Assembly (NCBI RefSeq): GCF_024703995.1
Contig: NZ_JAMXQV010000009.1
Span: forward strand, 186,001-250,000
Direction of reading: 5' to 3'
Length of the DNA: 64,000 nt
Source of the DNA: Amycolatopsis iheyensis
Lineage (GTDB): Bacteria > Actinomycetota > Actinomycetes > Mycobacteriales > Pseudonocardiaceae
A model generated the notes under the pieces. That model made no database searches. It had not been told where the DNA came from and saw only the letters and a list, made by a program, of their open reading frames with translations. This document shows, one piece after another, positions 1 to 8,715 of this stretch; position 1 is the stretch's first letter; each line of letters starts with the position of its first letter. The position numbers and the translations under genes are program-made.

Positions 1-1
1 C

Positions 2-886
2 CACGGGCTGGGCGAGATGATCACCGCGACGGCCGCGAAGCTCCCGATCGCCGGCAACCTCAGCTTCGCCGAGTCGATCTTCCTGCTGAGCCAGTCCTCG
101 CCGTACAACTTCGGCGTCACCACCCAGCTGCTCAACGAGATCCCGCTGAAGTTCAACACCGGCAGCATGCGCAACATCTACTCGCCGAACGTCGTGACGG
201 CCGAGGAGCTGGTCGTCGACCAGCTGGCGAAGAAGTTCGGCAAGGACCCGGTCGCGTTCCGCCGCGAGTTCCTCAAGGACGACCGGCTGCGCGCGGTGCT
301 CGACAAGGCCGTGCAGGTCGGGAACTGGGGTCGCGCGCTGCCCGCCGGGGTGGCGCAGGGGATCGCGCTGCACTCGGAGTACCGCGGCGCGGTCGCCGTG
401 CTGGTGGAGATCGACTGCCGGCCCGAGACGGTCAACCGCAAGGTCCGCGACGGCGTGACCGGCCCGCGGGTGTCGAAGGCGACCGTGGTCGTCGACCCCG
501 GGTTCGCGATCAACCCGCGCGGGCTCGAGGCGCAGATGATCGGCGGCCTCAGCGACGGCATCGCGATGTGCCTGACTTCCAGCCTGCACATCAAGGACGG
601 CCTGCCGCTGGAAGGCAGCTGGGACAACTACTTCTACACCCGGGAGTGGAACACCCCGCCCGAGACGCAGGTGGTGATCATGCCGAACACGTCGTCGAAC
701 CCCAGCGGCGCCGGCGAACTCGCCGTGGCGCCGTCGTTCGCGGCGGTCGCCTGCGCCTACGCCAGGGCGGTCGGCAAGATGCCGACGTCGTTCCCGATCA
801 ACCACGGCACGCTCTCGTTCGAGCCGTTGCCGCTGCAGCCGTCCACACCGCCGTCGCCCACCGACGGCCTCGACCACGCCTACTAG
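2..886 (+). CDS. Molybdopterin-binding (large) subunit of a xanthine dehydrogenase/aldehyde oxidase-type hydroxylase, 3' part
   Basis: The reading frame is open from the first bases of the window, so only the C-terminal ~294 residues are present and the true start lies upstream. The segment carries the molybdenum hydroxylase C-terminal signature NPSGAGELAVAPSFAAVA, corresponding to the family's GxGE region, where the Glu acts as catalytic base close to the Mo cofactor. The next gene, 9 bp downstream, encodes the 2Fe-2S partner, which makes an oxidoreductase complex likely. The closest known architecture is the two-subunit isoquinoline 1-oxidoreductase/CoxL group. The substrate cannot be told from this fragment. 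A family-level call is secure; the specific enzyme is not. Confidence 0.85.
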   Translation, partial: HGLGEMITATAAKLPIAGNLSFAESIFLLSQSSPYNFGVTTQLLNEIPLKFNTGSMRNIYSPNVVTAEELVVDQLAKKFGKDPVAFRREFLKDDRLRAVLDKAVQVGNWGRALPAGVAQGIALHSEYRGAVAVLVEIDCRPETVNRKVRDGVTGPRVSKATVVVDPGFAINPRGLEAQMIGGLSDGIAMCLTSSLHIKDGLPLEGSWDNYFYTREWNTPPETQVVIMPNTSSNPSGAGELAVAPSFAAVACAYARAVGKMPTSFPINHGTLSFEPLPLQPSTPPSPTDGLDHAY

Positions 887-895
887 GAGCCCGCC

Positions 896-1372
896 GTGCC
901 GAACCAAACGTTCAAGGTCAACGGCCGCGTGGTCACCGTCGACGCCGATGACGACCTCCGCCTGCTCTGGGTGCTGCGTGACCTGCTCGGGATCACCGGT
1001 CCCAAGTACGGCTGCGGGCTCGACGTCTGCAAGGCGTGCACGAGCCACATCAACGGCAAGGCCTTCAACCCGTGCTCGGTCCGCGTCGCCGACATCAAGG
1101 ACACGGACGAGATCACCACGATCGAAGGCCTGCCCGCGACGGTGGGCAAGGACCTGCACCCGATGCAGGAAGCCTGGCTGCAGCTGGACGTCCCGCAGTG
1201 CGGCTACTGCCAGCCGGGCCAGATCATGGCCGCGGTGGCCAAGGTCCGGCAGGCGCGCGAGGCGGGCCGGGACATCACCGACGCCGACCTCGACGAGATC
1301 CGCAACATCTGCCGGTGCGGGACCTACGCGCGGATCCGCGACGCGATCAAGGAAGGCGCGAAGGAGATGTGA
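896..1372 (+). CDS. [2Fe-2S] subunit of molybdenum hydroxylase (CoxS/IorA type)
   Basis: This 158-residue protein is the usual length for the small iron-sulfur subunit that passes electrons from the Mo cofactor. The N-terminal plant-type ferredoxin domain has Cys40, Cys45, Cys48 and Cys60 (CGLDVCKAC then C). The C-terminal helical domain has the second cluster ligands Cys102, Cys105, Cys139 and Cys141 (CGYC and CRC). Both clusters are therefore intact. It starts with GTG (cgtg at 896) a few bases after the large-subunit stop, in an operon with it. No FAD subunit follows, which fits the two-subunit type that donates to an external acceptor. Confidence 0.92.
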   Translation: MPNQTFKVNGRVVTVDADDDLRLLWVLRDLLGITGPKYGCGLDVCKACTSHINGKAFNPCSVRVADIKDTDEITTIEGLPATVGKDLHPMQEAWLQLDVPQCGYCQPGQIMAAVAKVRQAREAGRDITDADLDEIRNICRCGTYARIRDAIKEGAKEM

Positions 1373-1380
1373 CGCCGCGG

Positions 1381-1409
1381 GTGAAGGCCGTCGCCGCGAC
1401 GGCCTTCAC
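1381..1409. terminator. Bidirectional hairpin terminator
   Basis: Two perfect 14-bp arms (GTGAAGGCCGTCGC and its complement) are separated by one base, just after the 2Fe-2S gene stop. The right arm contains the stop codon of the convergent BCCT gene (1406-1408). The position between convergent genes suggests it ends transcription from both sides. There is no clear U-tract, as is common in actinomycetes. Confidence 0.7.
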
Positions 1410-3127
1410 GCGCCGGGTCGGTGCCGGCGACGGCGGCGACCGGCGTCGGTGCGTTCCTCGTGCAGTTCCTTCAACGACCGCATCATCGCGTCCTCCTGCT
1501 GCATCAGCGGGTCGCGCCGCAGGTCCTGCCACACCGACAGGCACAAGCCGACCATCACGAACAGGAACGGGACCGCGATCAGGATGGTCAGGTTCTGCAG
1601 CCCGGTCAACGCCTCGTTGCCGCCGACCAGCAGCATCACCGCTGCCACCGCGCCCATCAGCACGCCCCAGAAGATCACCACGCTCTTGCGCGGGTGCACA
1701 CTGCCGCGCTGGGACAGCGTGCCCATCACCACCGAGGCCGCGTCCGCGCCCGAGACGAAGAAGATCGAGACCAGCAACATCACCAGCACCGCGATCGGCA
1801 CGAACCACGGCAACGTCTCCAGCAGCTCGAACGTCGCCGACTGGGCGCTGCCCGCGCCCGCGATGTCCGTGCCCGCGCGCTGCCTGCTGATCGCCGCGCC
1901 ACCGAAGATCGCGAACCACACCAGGCTCACCACGCTCGGGATCGCGATCACGCCGAAGATGAACTGGCGGATCGTGCGGCCGCGGGAGATCCGGGCGATG
2001 AACATGCCCACGAACGGCGTCCACGAAATCCACCACGCCCAGTAGAACACCGTCCAGCCGGACAGCCACGTCTGCATCTGCTCGCCACCGGTCATCCCGG
2101 TGCGGCCGGACATCTCCGCGAACTCGCGGAAGTAGTCGCCGATCGCGCCGGGCACGATGTTGAGGATCAGCACCGTCGGCCCGACCACCAGCACGAACAC
2201 CGCGAGCACCGCCGCCAGCACCATGTTGATGTTGGACAGCCACTGGATGCCCTTCGCCACCCCGGACACCGCCGAGGCGATGAACGCGACGGTGAGGAGC
2301 GCGATGATCCCGACCAGCAGGCCCTTGCCCGGGTCGTCGATCCAGCCGACCGCGCCCATGCCGCCGCCGACCTGCAGCGCGCCGAGACCCAGCGAGGCGG
2401 CCGAGCCGAACAGCGTGGCGAAGATCGCCATGACGTCGATCGCCTTGCCCAGCGGGCCTTCGCTGCGCCGCTGCCCGAGCAGCGGCGCGAACACCGAGCT
2501 GATCAGCTGGCTGCGGCCCTTGCGGAACGTGCTGTAGGCGATCGCGAGCCCGACCACGGCGTAGATCGCCCACGGGTGCACGGTCCAGTGGAACAACGTC
2601 GTCGCCATCGCGGTGTGCACGGCTTCGTCGGACCCGGCGGCCGCGGTGCCCGGCGGCGGGCTCGCCAGGTGCGAGACCGGCTCGTACACCCCGAAGAACA
2701 TCAGCCCGATGCCCATGCCGGCGCTGAACATCATCGCGATCCACGACGACGTCCGGAACTCCGGCAGCTCCTTGTCCTGCCCCAGCGGGATCCGGCCGTA
2801 CCGGCTGATGGCCAGGCACACCGCGAAGAGGACGAACCCGCTGGCGGTGAGCACGAAAGCCCAGCCGCCGTACGGGATCACGACGTCGTTCAGGACGGCG
2901 GAGGCGACGTCGGCGAGGCTCCGCGGCGCGAGCACGCCCCAGCCGATGATCGCGAGCACGAGCACCGCCGCCACCCCGAACACCACGCGGTCGGTGTCGG
3001 CGGGCCGGTCGGCCGCGACGTCGAGCGGGACGTGCTCGTCGGGCGGGTGTCCCGGACCCGTGGTGTCCGGGGAGTTGGCGAGATCCGCCACCGCTTCTTC
3101 CGCTTGCCTGCCGTCCTGCGAACTCAT
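1406..3127 (-). CDS. BCCT-family betaine/choline/carnitine transporter
   Basis: The 573-residue integral membrane protein has about twelve hydrophobic segments, and its length is typical of BetP/OpuD transporters. The family's aromatic substrate-binding stretch is clear: FYWAWWISWTPFVGMF, followed by the ISRGRTIRQF loop. It is expected to take up glycine betaine or a related trimethylammonium compound with sodium or protons at the cytoplasmic membrane. The N-terminus is hydrophilic and acidic and the C-terminus Arg/His-rich; in BetP such tails sense osmotic stress. The upstream -10-like TAGGGT on the minus strand (3194-3199) would give a short leader. A second possible osmoprotectant gene lies far away at 58.3 kb. 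The exact substrate is unknown. Confidence 0.9.
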   Translation of the reverse strand: MSSQDGRQAEEAVADLANSPDTTGPGHPPDEHVPLDVAADRPADTDRVVFGVAAVLVLAIIGWGVLAPRSLADVASAVLNDVVIPYGGWAFVLTASGFVLFAVCLAISRYGRIPLGQDKELPEFRTSSWIAMMFSAGMGIGLMFFGVYEPVSHLASPPPGTAAAGSDEAVHTAMATTLFHWTVHPWAIYAVVGLAIAYSTFRKGRSQLISSVFAPLLGQRRSEGPLGKAIDVMAIFATLFGSAASLGLGALQVGGGMGAVGWIDDPGKGLLVGIIALLTVAFIASAVSGVAKGIQWLSNINMVLAAVLAVFVLVVGPTVLILNIVPGAIGDYFREFAEMSGRTGMTGGEQMQTWLSGWTVFYWAWWISWTPFVGMFIARISRGRTIRQFIFGVIAIPSVVSLVWFAIFGGAAISRQRAGTDIAGAGSAQSATFELLETLPWFVPIAVLVMLLVSIFFVSGADAASVVMGTLSQRGSVHPRKSVVIFWGVLMGAVAAVMLLVGGNEALTGLQNLTILIAVPFLFVMVGLCLSVWQDLRRDPLMQQEDAMMRSLKELHEERTDAGRRRRRHRPGA

Positions 3128-3193
3128 CGTTCAGCCCGCGCCGCTGTGAGCGCGATCTCCTTTCGCCCGAGTTGACCCTTTTGCACCACCTGC

Positions 3194-3199
3194 ACCCTA
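3194..3199 (-). promoter_or_regulatory. Possible -10 element of the BCCT gene
   Basis: On the minus strand the sequence reads ctggtTAGGGT about 67 bp before the ATG. The same 11 bases (CTGGTTAGGGT) precede the osmoprotectant-type binding protein gene at 58.2 kb. No convincing -35 hexamer was seen, so this is tentative. Confidence 0.3.
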
Positions 3200-3228
3200 A
3201 CCAGTGCGGGCGTGGACGGCAGCATGCG

Positions 3229-6084
3229 TCAGGGGTCCTCGGCCGGCCGGACCAGGCCGAGGTCCGCCGAGCGCTTCTCGATCTCGTCGGCCGCCGGGTG
3301 CAGGTTGTGCGCGCGGTAGAGCTCGATGGCCTGGTGCCAGGCGTCCCGGGCCCGGTCGCACTCGTCGAGGGCGCGGTGCGCGTCGCCGATCGCCGCGAGC
3401 GTGCCCGCTTGGCGGTAGGTGTTGTCCAGGTGCCGCCAGAGGGCGAGCGCCTCCCGCGAGCGGCCGAGCGCGTCACCGTGGTGGCCGGATTCCCGGGCGA
3501 TCGTGGCGAGGCTGTCGAGTGCGTCGGCTTCGCCGTAGACGTCCTCGCGTTCCCGGCACAGGGCCAGCCCCGCCTCGGCCTGCGCGCGGGCTTCCCGGTG
3601 CCGGCCGAGCCGGCTCTGGCAGGCCCCGATCATGCTGAACGCGCGGGCTTCCCACTTCGGGTCGCCGAGGGCGCGGTACAGCTCGAGCGCGCTGGTGGCG
3701 TGCCCGAGGGCCCGCTCGTCGTCCTTCTCGTTGATCCAGTGCAGCGCCAGGACGAAGTGGACGCCCGCCTGGCCGAGGGTGTCGCCGATCTCCCCGGTCA
3801 GGACCAGCGACCGGTTCAGGTGGTGCAACGCCTCGGCGGGTTTCCCGAACGGGCCGTAGACGAGCCCGAGCCGGCGGTGGGCGCGGGCCCGCACGGCGAC
3901 GTCGCGCAGGCGTTCGGCCGCGGCGAGGCCGGCCAGCCACGACGTGATGTTGGCCTGCAGGTAGCCGCGGCGGTAGTGGAAGTTGTCGAGCGTCCAGGCC
4001 AGCTGCCAGACGCTGGTGTCCCAGCCGGCGTCCTCGGCGGCCTGCCGCGCCGCCAGCACGCACTCGTGGTTGACGTCGAACCAGCTCATCGCGGCCGCGT
4101 CGTCGGCCAGCGGGGCCGGGACGCAGCCGGCGGGCGGCTCGCCGACGTCGATCGGCGGGTGCTGCCGGTCGAGCAGGCGGCTGCCCCGGTGGCCGGTGTG
4201 CAGGTGGAAGCCGACCAGCCGGCGCAGGGCCGCGCGCCGGGCGGGCTCGGGCTCCTCGGCCAGCGCGGTGGTCCGGGCGTGCTGGCGGACCAGGTCGTGG
4301 AAGCGGAACCGGCCGGTGACCGGCTGCTGGAGCAGGTGGTCGTCGACGAGGCTTTCCAGCAGCCGCTCGGCTTCGGCCGCCGTCGTCCCGGCGAGAGCCG
4401 CGGCGGCGGGCACGTCGACGTCCGGGCCCGGGTTCAGGCCCAGCAGCCGGAACATGCGCTGCCGCGCGGGATCCAGCTGCCGGTAGGACAACGCGAACGC
4501 GGCGGCGACGCTGCGGTCGCCGGCGGAGAGCTCGGCCAGCGGCCGGGTCGCCTGCCGCAGCCGGCCCGCCAGGTGCCGGACTGTCCACACGGGACGGCTC
4601 CGCAGCCGCGCCGCCGCGATGCGGATGGCCAGCGGCAGATGCCCGCAGAGCTCGACGACCTCCCGGACGCCGTCGGGGTCGTCGGCGAGCCGGTCGTCGG
4701 CGACGATCCCGGTGAACAACGCGATCGCGTCGGCTTCCGGCAGCACGTCCAAGGACAGGACGCGGGCCGGCTCCAGGTCGAGCAGGCGCCGCCGGCTGGT
4801 GATCAGCAGCAGGGTGCCCGGGCTGCCCGGCAGCAGCGGCCGCACCTGCGCGGCGTCCGCGGCGTTGTCCAGCACGACGAGCGCCGACCGGCCGGCGAGC
4901 TCGGCCCGCCAGAGCGCGGCCCGGGCGTCCGCGTCGTGGGGGATCTTCTCGGCCGGCACGCCCAGCGCGCGCAGCAGGGTGTCCAGCGCGGCCGCCGGGG
5001 TGACCGGCGGCTGGCCGGAGGTGTGCCCGTGCAGGTCGAGGAACAGCCGGGCGTCGGGGTAGTCCCCGGCGAGCCGGTGCGCGGCGTGGATGGCCAGGGT
5101 CGTCTTCCCGATGCCGGCCATCCCGTCGATCGCTTCGATGACGACGGCCGTGGGCGCGGTGCGCGCGACACCGGCGCGGACGGCCAGCAACCGCGCGAGT
5201 TCGGCTTCGCGGCCGGCGAAGTCGGCGATGTCACCGGGAAGGTCGTTGCGGACCGCGGTCGCGGTAGCGCGTTCCGCGACGGGGTGGGCCGGTCCGGAAC
5301 CGGCGGGCAACAGCCGCGGGTCGTTGTCGAGCACCCGGCGGTGAATCTCCGTCAGGCGCGGCGAAGGGTCCAATCCGAACTCTTCGACGAGAACGGCGCG
5401 GGCGCGCGTGAACGCGTCGAGCGCGTCCGCCTGGCGGCCCGCGCGGTACAGCGCTGTCATCAGCTGGCCCCACAGCCGCTCGTGCCCGGGGTGCTGCTCG
5501 CTCAACGCGGTCAGCTCGCCGATCAGCGCTTCACCGGCGCCGCTGGCGAGATCGGCGTCGACCCGGTCCTCGATGGCGCCGAGCCGGAGTCCGTGCAGCC
5601 GCCGCGTTTCCGCCAGCAGCGCCGGGATGCCGGCGAAGTCCTCGTACGCGTCACCGCGCCACAAAGCCAAGGCGCGTGACAACTTCGCCGACGCTGTCAC
5701 CGGATCTGCCGCGGTTTCCCGGGCATCGGCGACGAGCCGTTCGAACTCGCGCGAGTCGAGCACGTCGGGGGACAATCGCAGGGCGTAGCCGGTCGCGTGC
5801 GTGACGAGCAGGTCGGGGGCGCCCAGCGCGGTGGCGACGGGCGCCAGCGAGCGGCGCACGCGGGACATGTAGGTCCGCACCGTCCGGTGGGTGTCGGGCG
5901 GGGCGTCCATGCCCCACAACGCATCCGCCAAGGCACTGACGGCGGTGACCCGGCCGCCGTGGGCGACCAGGAGCGCGAGCAGGGTGCGGATGCGCGGGCC
6001 GCCCAGCTCGAGCGGCCGGTCGTGCACGCGGACCTCGAACGGGCCGAGCACGCGGAACTCCGGCCGGTGGCCCGGATCGTCCAT
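3229..6084 (-). CDS. AfsR/SARP-family transcriptional activator with NB-ARC and TPR domains
   Basis: The 951-residue regulator is built like Streptomyces AfsR. An OmpR-type winged helix (FRVLGPFEVRVHD..., residues ~8-95) and a bacterial transcriptional activator domain (~100-245) are followed by an NB-ARC ATPase with Walker A GMAGIGKTT near residue 320, then helical repeats of TPR type up to the C-terminus. ATG at 6084 is preferred because GAGG sits five bases upstream; a TTG at 6099 is the alternative. It is divergent from the contractile injection system genes. The shared 122-bp region carries three GTCGACG repeats at 11-bp period, the classic target geometry of SARP proteins, so it is the probable pathway-specific activator of that cluster. 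Confidence 0.92.
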   Translation of the reverse strand: MDDPGHRPEFRVLGPFEVRVHDRPLELGGPRIRTLLALLVAHGGRVTAVSALADALWGMDAPPDTHRTVRTYMSRVRRSLAPVATALGAPDLLVTHATGYALRLSPDVLDSREFERLVADARETAADPVTASAKLSRALALWRGDAYEDFAGIPALLAETRRLHGLRLGAIEDRVDADLASGAGEALIGELTALSEQHPGHERLWGQLMTALYRAGRQADALDAFTRARAVLVEEFGLDPSPRLTEIHRRVLDNDPRLLPAGSGPAHPVAERATATAVRNDLPGDIADFAGREAELARLLAVRAGVARTAPTAVVIEAIDGMAGIGKTTLAIHAAHRLAGDYPDARLFLDLHGHTSGQPPVTPAAALDTLLRALGVPAEKIPHDADARAALWRAELAGRSALVVLDNAADAAQVRPLLPGSPGTLLLITSRRRLLDLEPARVLSLDVLPEADAIALFTGIVADDRLADDPDGVREVVELCGHLPLAIRIAAARLRSRPVWTVRHLAGRLRQATRPLAELSAGDRSVAAAFALSYRQLDPARQRMFRLLGLNPGPDVDVPAAAALAGTTAAEAERLLESLVDDHLLQQPVTGRFRFHDLVRQHARTTALAEEPEPARRAALRRLVGFHLHTGHRGSRLLDRQHPPIDVGEPPAGCVPAPLADDAAAMSWFDVNHECVLAARQAAEDAGWDTSVWQLAWTLDNFHYRRGYLQANITSWLAGLAAAERLRDVAVRARAHRRLGLVYGPFGKPAEALHHLNRSLVLTGEIGDTLGQAGVHFVLALHWINEKDDERALGHATSALELYRALGDPKWEARAFSMIGACQSRLGRHREARAQAEAGLALCREREDVYGEADALDSLATIARESGHHGDALGRSREALALWRHLDNTYRQAGTLAAIGDAHRALDECDRARDAWHQAIELYRAHNLHPAADEIEKRSADLGLVRPAEDP

Positions 6085-6157
6085 TCCCACCTCGCACAAG
6101 TGGACGGTGCCCCGCGGCTGGATACGGGTCCGTTCGGCCCAATTCGCCGACCGGTCT

Positions 6158-6200
6158 GTCGACGGACTGTCGACGGATCGTCGACGAGGCTTGGCACGGT
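6158..6200 (+). promoter_or_regulatory. SARP box (three 11-bp direct repeats) and -10 of the injection-system promoter
   Basis: The heptamer GTCGACG begins at 6158, 6169 and 6180, exactly 11 bp apart; the first two extend to GTCGACGGA. SARP activators bind such heptamer repeats, with the last one about 8 bp before the -10. Here an 8-bp gap leads to CACGGT at 6195-6200, which keeps A2 and T6 of TANNNT. Six bases later comes the ATG at 6207, with no Shine-Dalgarno sequence, so the transcript is probably leaderless. Confidence 0.7.
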
Positions 6201-6206
6201 AGCCCC

Positions 6207-6959
6207 ATGGACGTCGCCAGTGAGATCGTGGTGCGGCTCGCCGATCCGGCGGCCCGCGCTTCAGTGCTGACCGCCGAGGCGCTGCTCGCGATCGCGGCGG
6301 TGGCCTACGAGCTCGACCCGGCCGTGGTGACCGACCCGGTGACGGCGACGTTCGACCGGGTCGACCTCGCGGTGCCGCTCGACTCCCGGGTGTCGGCCAT
6401 GGCCCAGTTCCGCCGGACCGGGGAGCCGGTGCCGTGGGAGGTCGCCGCGTCCTGGGACACCGGGCTGGCGCCGGCCGCCGCGGCCGACGCGGTGTGGACC
6501 GGCGCCGTCGTGGTGCGGACGGCGGTCCTGACCGACACCATCGTGGCCGTCACGGCCGGACAGTCCGGTGTGGACAGTCCGGTCGCGCTCGACGCCACCC
6601 TGCGGATGAGCCCGCCGGAGCAGGACCCGCCCCCGGCGCCGGTCTCGCTGCCCGTGCTCGTGGCGTTCCTCGCCGCGGGTGCGGACACCAGTCCCCGCGA
6701 CCTGTTGCGGGCGACGCCGGCGGCCCGGCTCGGGGCGGCCCGGTACGCCGTCGAGCCCGTGCCGGCCGGGGCGCCGGCCCGGCGGTTCGACCGGCTCGTC
6801 TGCTGGGCGCTGCCCGGCACGACGTTCGACGACCCGGCCTGGCCGGGAGCCCAGAGCGACACGACGCCGGAGCAGCGGCGCGCGGACCGGTTGCGGGCCG
6901 CGCGGAGCTGGCTTGCCGGCCAAGGCGTCGCCGTGATCACCACCGCGGAGCCCACATGA
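6207..6959 (+). CDS. Unrecognised protein, first gene of the injection-system cluster
   Basis: The 250-residue protein has no motif I recognise. It is rich in Ala, Val and Thr with a predicted mixed alpha/beta pattern; a Pro-rich linker (PPEQDPPPAP, near residue 137) separates two halves. There is no signal peptide or membrane segment. The ATG is immediately preceded by the SARP box and a -10, without ribosome-binding site. Its stop overlaps an ATG at 6956, but a better start for the sheath gene lies at 7019. In other extracellular contractile systems the first gene is often a tail terminator (DUF4255), but I do not see that family's features here. A structural cap or assembly role is only a guess from position. 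Confidence 0.55.
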   Translation: MDVASEIVVRLADPAARASVLTAEALLAIAAVAYELDPAVVTDPVTATFDRVDLAVPLDSRVSAMAQFRRTGEPVPWEVAASWDTGLAPAAAADAVWTGAVVVRTAVLTDTIVAVTAGQSGVDSPVALDATLRMSPPEQDPPPAPVSLPVLVAFLAAGADTSPRDLLRATPAARLGAARYAVEPVPAGAPARRFDRLVCWALPGTTFDDPAWPGAQSDTTPEQRRADRLRAARSWLAGQGVAVITTAEPT

Positions 6960-7018
6960 CGACCAAGTCCCGCGTCCGACGCGCAACGCCGACGGCAGAA
7001 CCACCTATGGAGATCGGT

Positions 7019-8215
7019 ATGGCCACGCTCGTGCAACCGGCATTTCCCTTCGTCGACGTCATCATCGACACCAGCGCGCTCGTCCCGGCGGCCCAACGCT
7101 CGCCGGGCGTGGTCGCCGTCGTCGGCAACGCCGACGGCGCCGCCGCGCCCGCGTCGACGCCGCTGGTGGTCACCAGTCACGCCGACGTCATCGGCCTGTT
7201 CGGCAAGAACAACGCGGCGACGGCGCTGAGCCGCAGCCTCGACCTGGTCCTCGCCCAGGACCCGCGGCCGAGCAAGGTCTACGGCGTCCGCACGCCGGCC
7301 GCGGGCAACTACGCCGCCGCGCTCGCCGGGCTCGAGGCCGCCGACGACGTCACCTTCGTCTGCCTGGCCGGGGAGACGGCGGTGGGCGCGGCCACCAACG
7401 GCGGCACGCCCGCGACCGGGCTGCGCGCGCTGGCCGAGCACGTGGAAACCATGTCGGCGGCGGGGAACCGGCGGATGGCGGTCGCGATGATCGACCCCGC
7501 CATCGCGCGGACCGCGACCTATGTGGACACCGTGCTCGCGAGCGGCTCCTACGGCGCCTTGAAGAGCGCGACCGGCCGGATGATCCTCGTCGCCGCGCGG
7601 GGCGCGACCACCGACGAGACGGCGAGCCCGAACCCCGTCGCCGACGCGGCCGCCGCCGTGATGGGGGCGATCGCCGGGCACACGCCGGCCACCAGCGTCG
7701 TGCTCAAGCAGGTCCGCGGCTTCACCGTCCCGATCGGACAGCAGTACGTGCCCGCGGAGGTCACCGGGCTGGCCGGGCAGGGCGTCATCCCGCTGATCGA
7801 CCCGGCACTCGTGCCCGGCACCGGGCTGTTCCTGGGCGACGGCGGCACGTTCTCCACCGACCCGGCCCGCAACTACGTCGACATCTGCCGGGTGCTCGAC
7901 GACATCGAGTTCCGATTGCGGGCCGGGCTGATCGGCACGGTGGGCGACGCCCGGATCACCAAGGCCGGGCTCACGTCGGTGCGGGTCCGGGTGGAGGGGA
8001 TCCTCGGCCCGCTGCAGCTCGGCGCGGTGATCGACGACTTCGCCGTCACCATCCCGCTGCTGGCGATCCTCGCGCTGCCGGAAAGCGCCCGCAGCGCCGC
8101 CGAGCAGGCCCAAGTGGTCACCGCCCGCCAGACCCGGCAGGTGTCCGTCCTCATCAGCGTCACGTACGGGCCCGCGGTGCACCGGCTCAACGTGACCCTC
8201 GCCCCCCAGTTCTGA
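7019..8215 (+). CDS. Contractile tail sheath protein
   Basis: The 398-residue protein resembles myovirus and R-pyocin-type sheath subunits. The C-terminal domain contains the conserved pattern RNYVDICRVLDDIEFRLR followed by RITKAGLTSVRVRVEG and a final beta strand (VLISVTYGPAVHRLNVTL), which in sheaths donates a strand to the neighbouring subunit. The middle has repeated alpha/beta units as in the subtilisin-like sheath domain. Start 7019 is chosen because GGAG lies six bases upstream; ATGs at 6956 and 7007 are in frame but lack a ribosome-binding site. It polymerises around the tube and contracts to drive it into a target. It is the only sheath gene in the cluster. Confidence 0.85.
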   Translation: MATLVQPAFPFVDVIIDTSALVPAAQRSPGVVAVVGNADGAAAPASTPLVVTSHADVIGLFGKNNAATALSRSLDLVLAQDPRPSKVYGVRTPAAGNYAAALAGLEAADDVTFVCLAGETAVGAATNGGTPATGLRALAEHVETMSAAGNRRMAVAMIDPAIARTATYVDTVLASGSYGALKSATGRMILVAARGATTDETASPNPVADAAAAVMGAIAGHTPATSVVLKQVRGFTVPIGQQYVPAEVTGLAGQGVIPLIDPALVPGTGLFLGDGGTFSTDPARNYVDICRVLDDIEFRLRAGLIGTVGDARITKAGLTSVRVRVEGILGPLQLGAVIDDFAVTIPLLAILALPESARSAAEQAQVVTARQTRQVSVLISVTYGPAVHRLNVTLAPQF

Positions 8216-8241
8216 GTACCGCGCACTGACCAGGAGCCACG

Positions 8242-8703
8242 ATGTCGAGTCCCGAAACCAGCTGGAACACCCGCCTCGCCGTGCACTACACCGACGACCG
8301 GGGCGCCGACCACGAGATCTCGCCGATCCAGTCGTTCACCCCGACGTTCGCCACCACGGCCGAGCCGCTGCACAGCATCGAACGCACGCACGTAGGCGTG
8401 GTGACCCAGCCGTACTCCCTGACGTTTTCCCTGACGGTCAACGCGATCGGGCCGGCCACCGCGCAGCTGACCGCGCTGGCGCTGAACGCGACCGAGTTCA
8501 GCATCTCGGTGCAGGAGCGCTCCGGCGACGACTGGTCGTTCTCCACGATCGTGCTCAGCCGGTGCGTCATCACGAGCGCCTCGCCGACGGCCGCCACGGT
8601 GACGGGCGCGCCCCAGGCGACGTTCTCCGGTTTCTCCATGCACGTCGACGCCACCGACGCCGGTGGCGCCAAGACGTCCGGCCCGCTGCAGTCCGCGCTC
8701 TAG
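8242..8703 (+). CDS. Tail tube protein
   Basis: The 153-residue protein follows the sheath gene directly, the standard sheath-then-tube order of contractile tails. It is beta-rich, with alternating strands (TRLAVHYTDD, YSLTFSLTVNAI, QATFSGFSMHVDA) and one helix, as in the T4 gp19/Hcp tube fold. A good ribosome-binding site (CAGGAG) precedes the ATG. Hexamers of such proteins stack to form the rigid tube inside the sheath that carries the spike and any cargo. There is only one tube gene, whereas many eCIS loci have two or three tube paralogues. The assignment rests on size, order and fold pattern. Confidence 0.7.
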   Translation: MSSPETSWNTRLAVHYTDDRGADHEISPIQSFTPTFATTAEPLHSIERTHVGVVTQPYSLTFSLTVNAIGPATAQLTALALNATEFSISVQERSGDDWSFSTIVLSRCVITSASPTAATVTGAPQATFSGFSMHVDATDAGGAKTSGPLQSAL

Positions 8704-8715
8704 AGGAGAACCCCG

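Noticed and set aside
3172-5679. A long open frame on the plus strand opposite the AfsR-type gene
   Set aside because: It is an artefact of G+C-rich codon bias; its product is Arg/Gly/Pro/Val-rich with no domain, while the minus-strand frame has clear winged-helix, NB-ARC and TPR features.
6207-6959. DUF4255 terminator/cap protein as first gene
   Set aside because: The typical length and conserved motifs were not seen; only the position fits.
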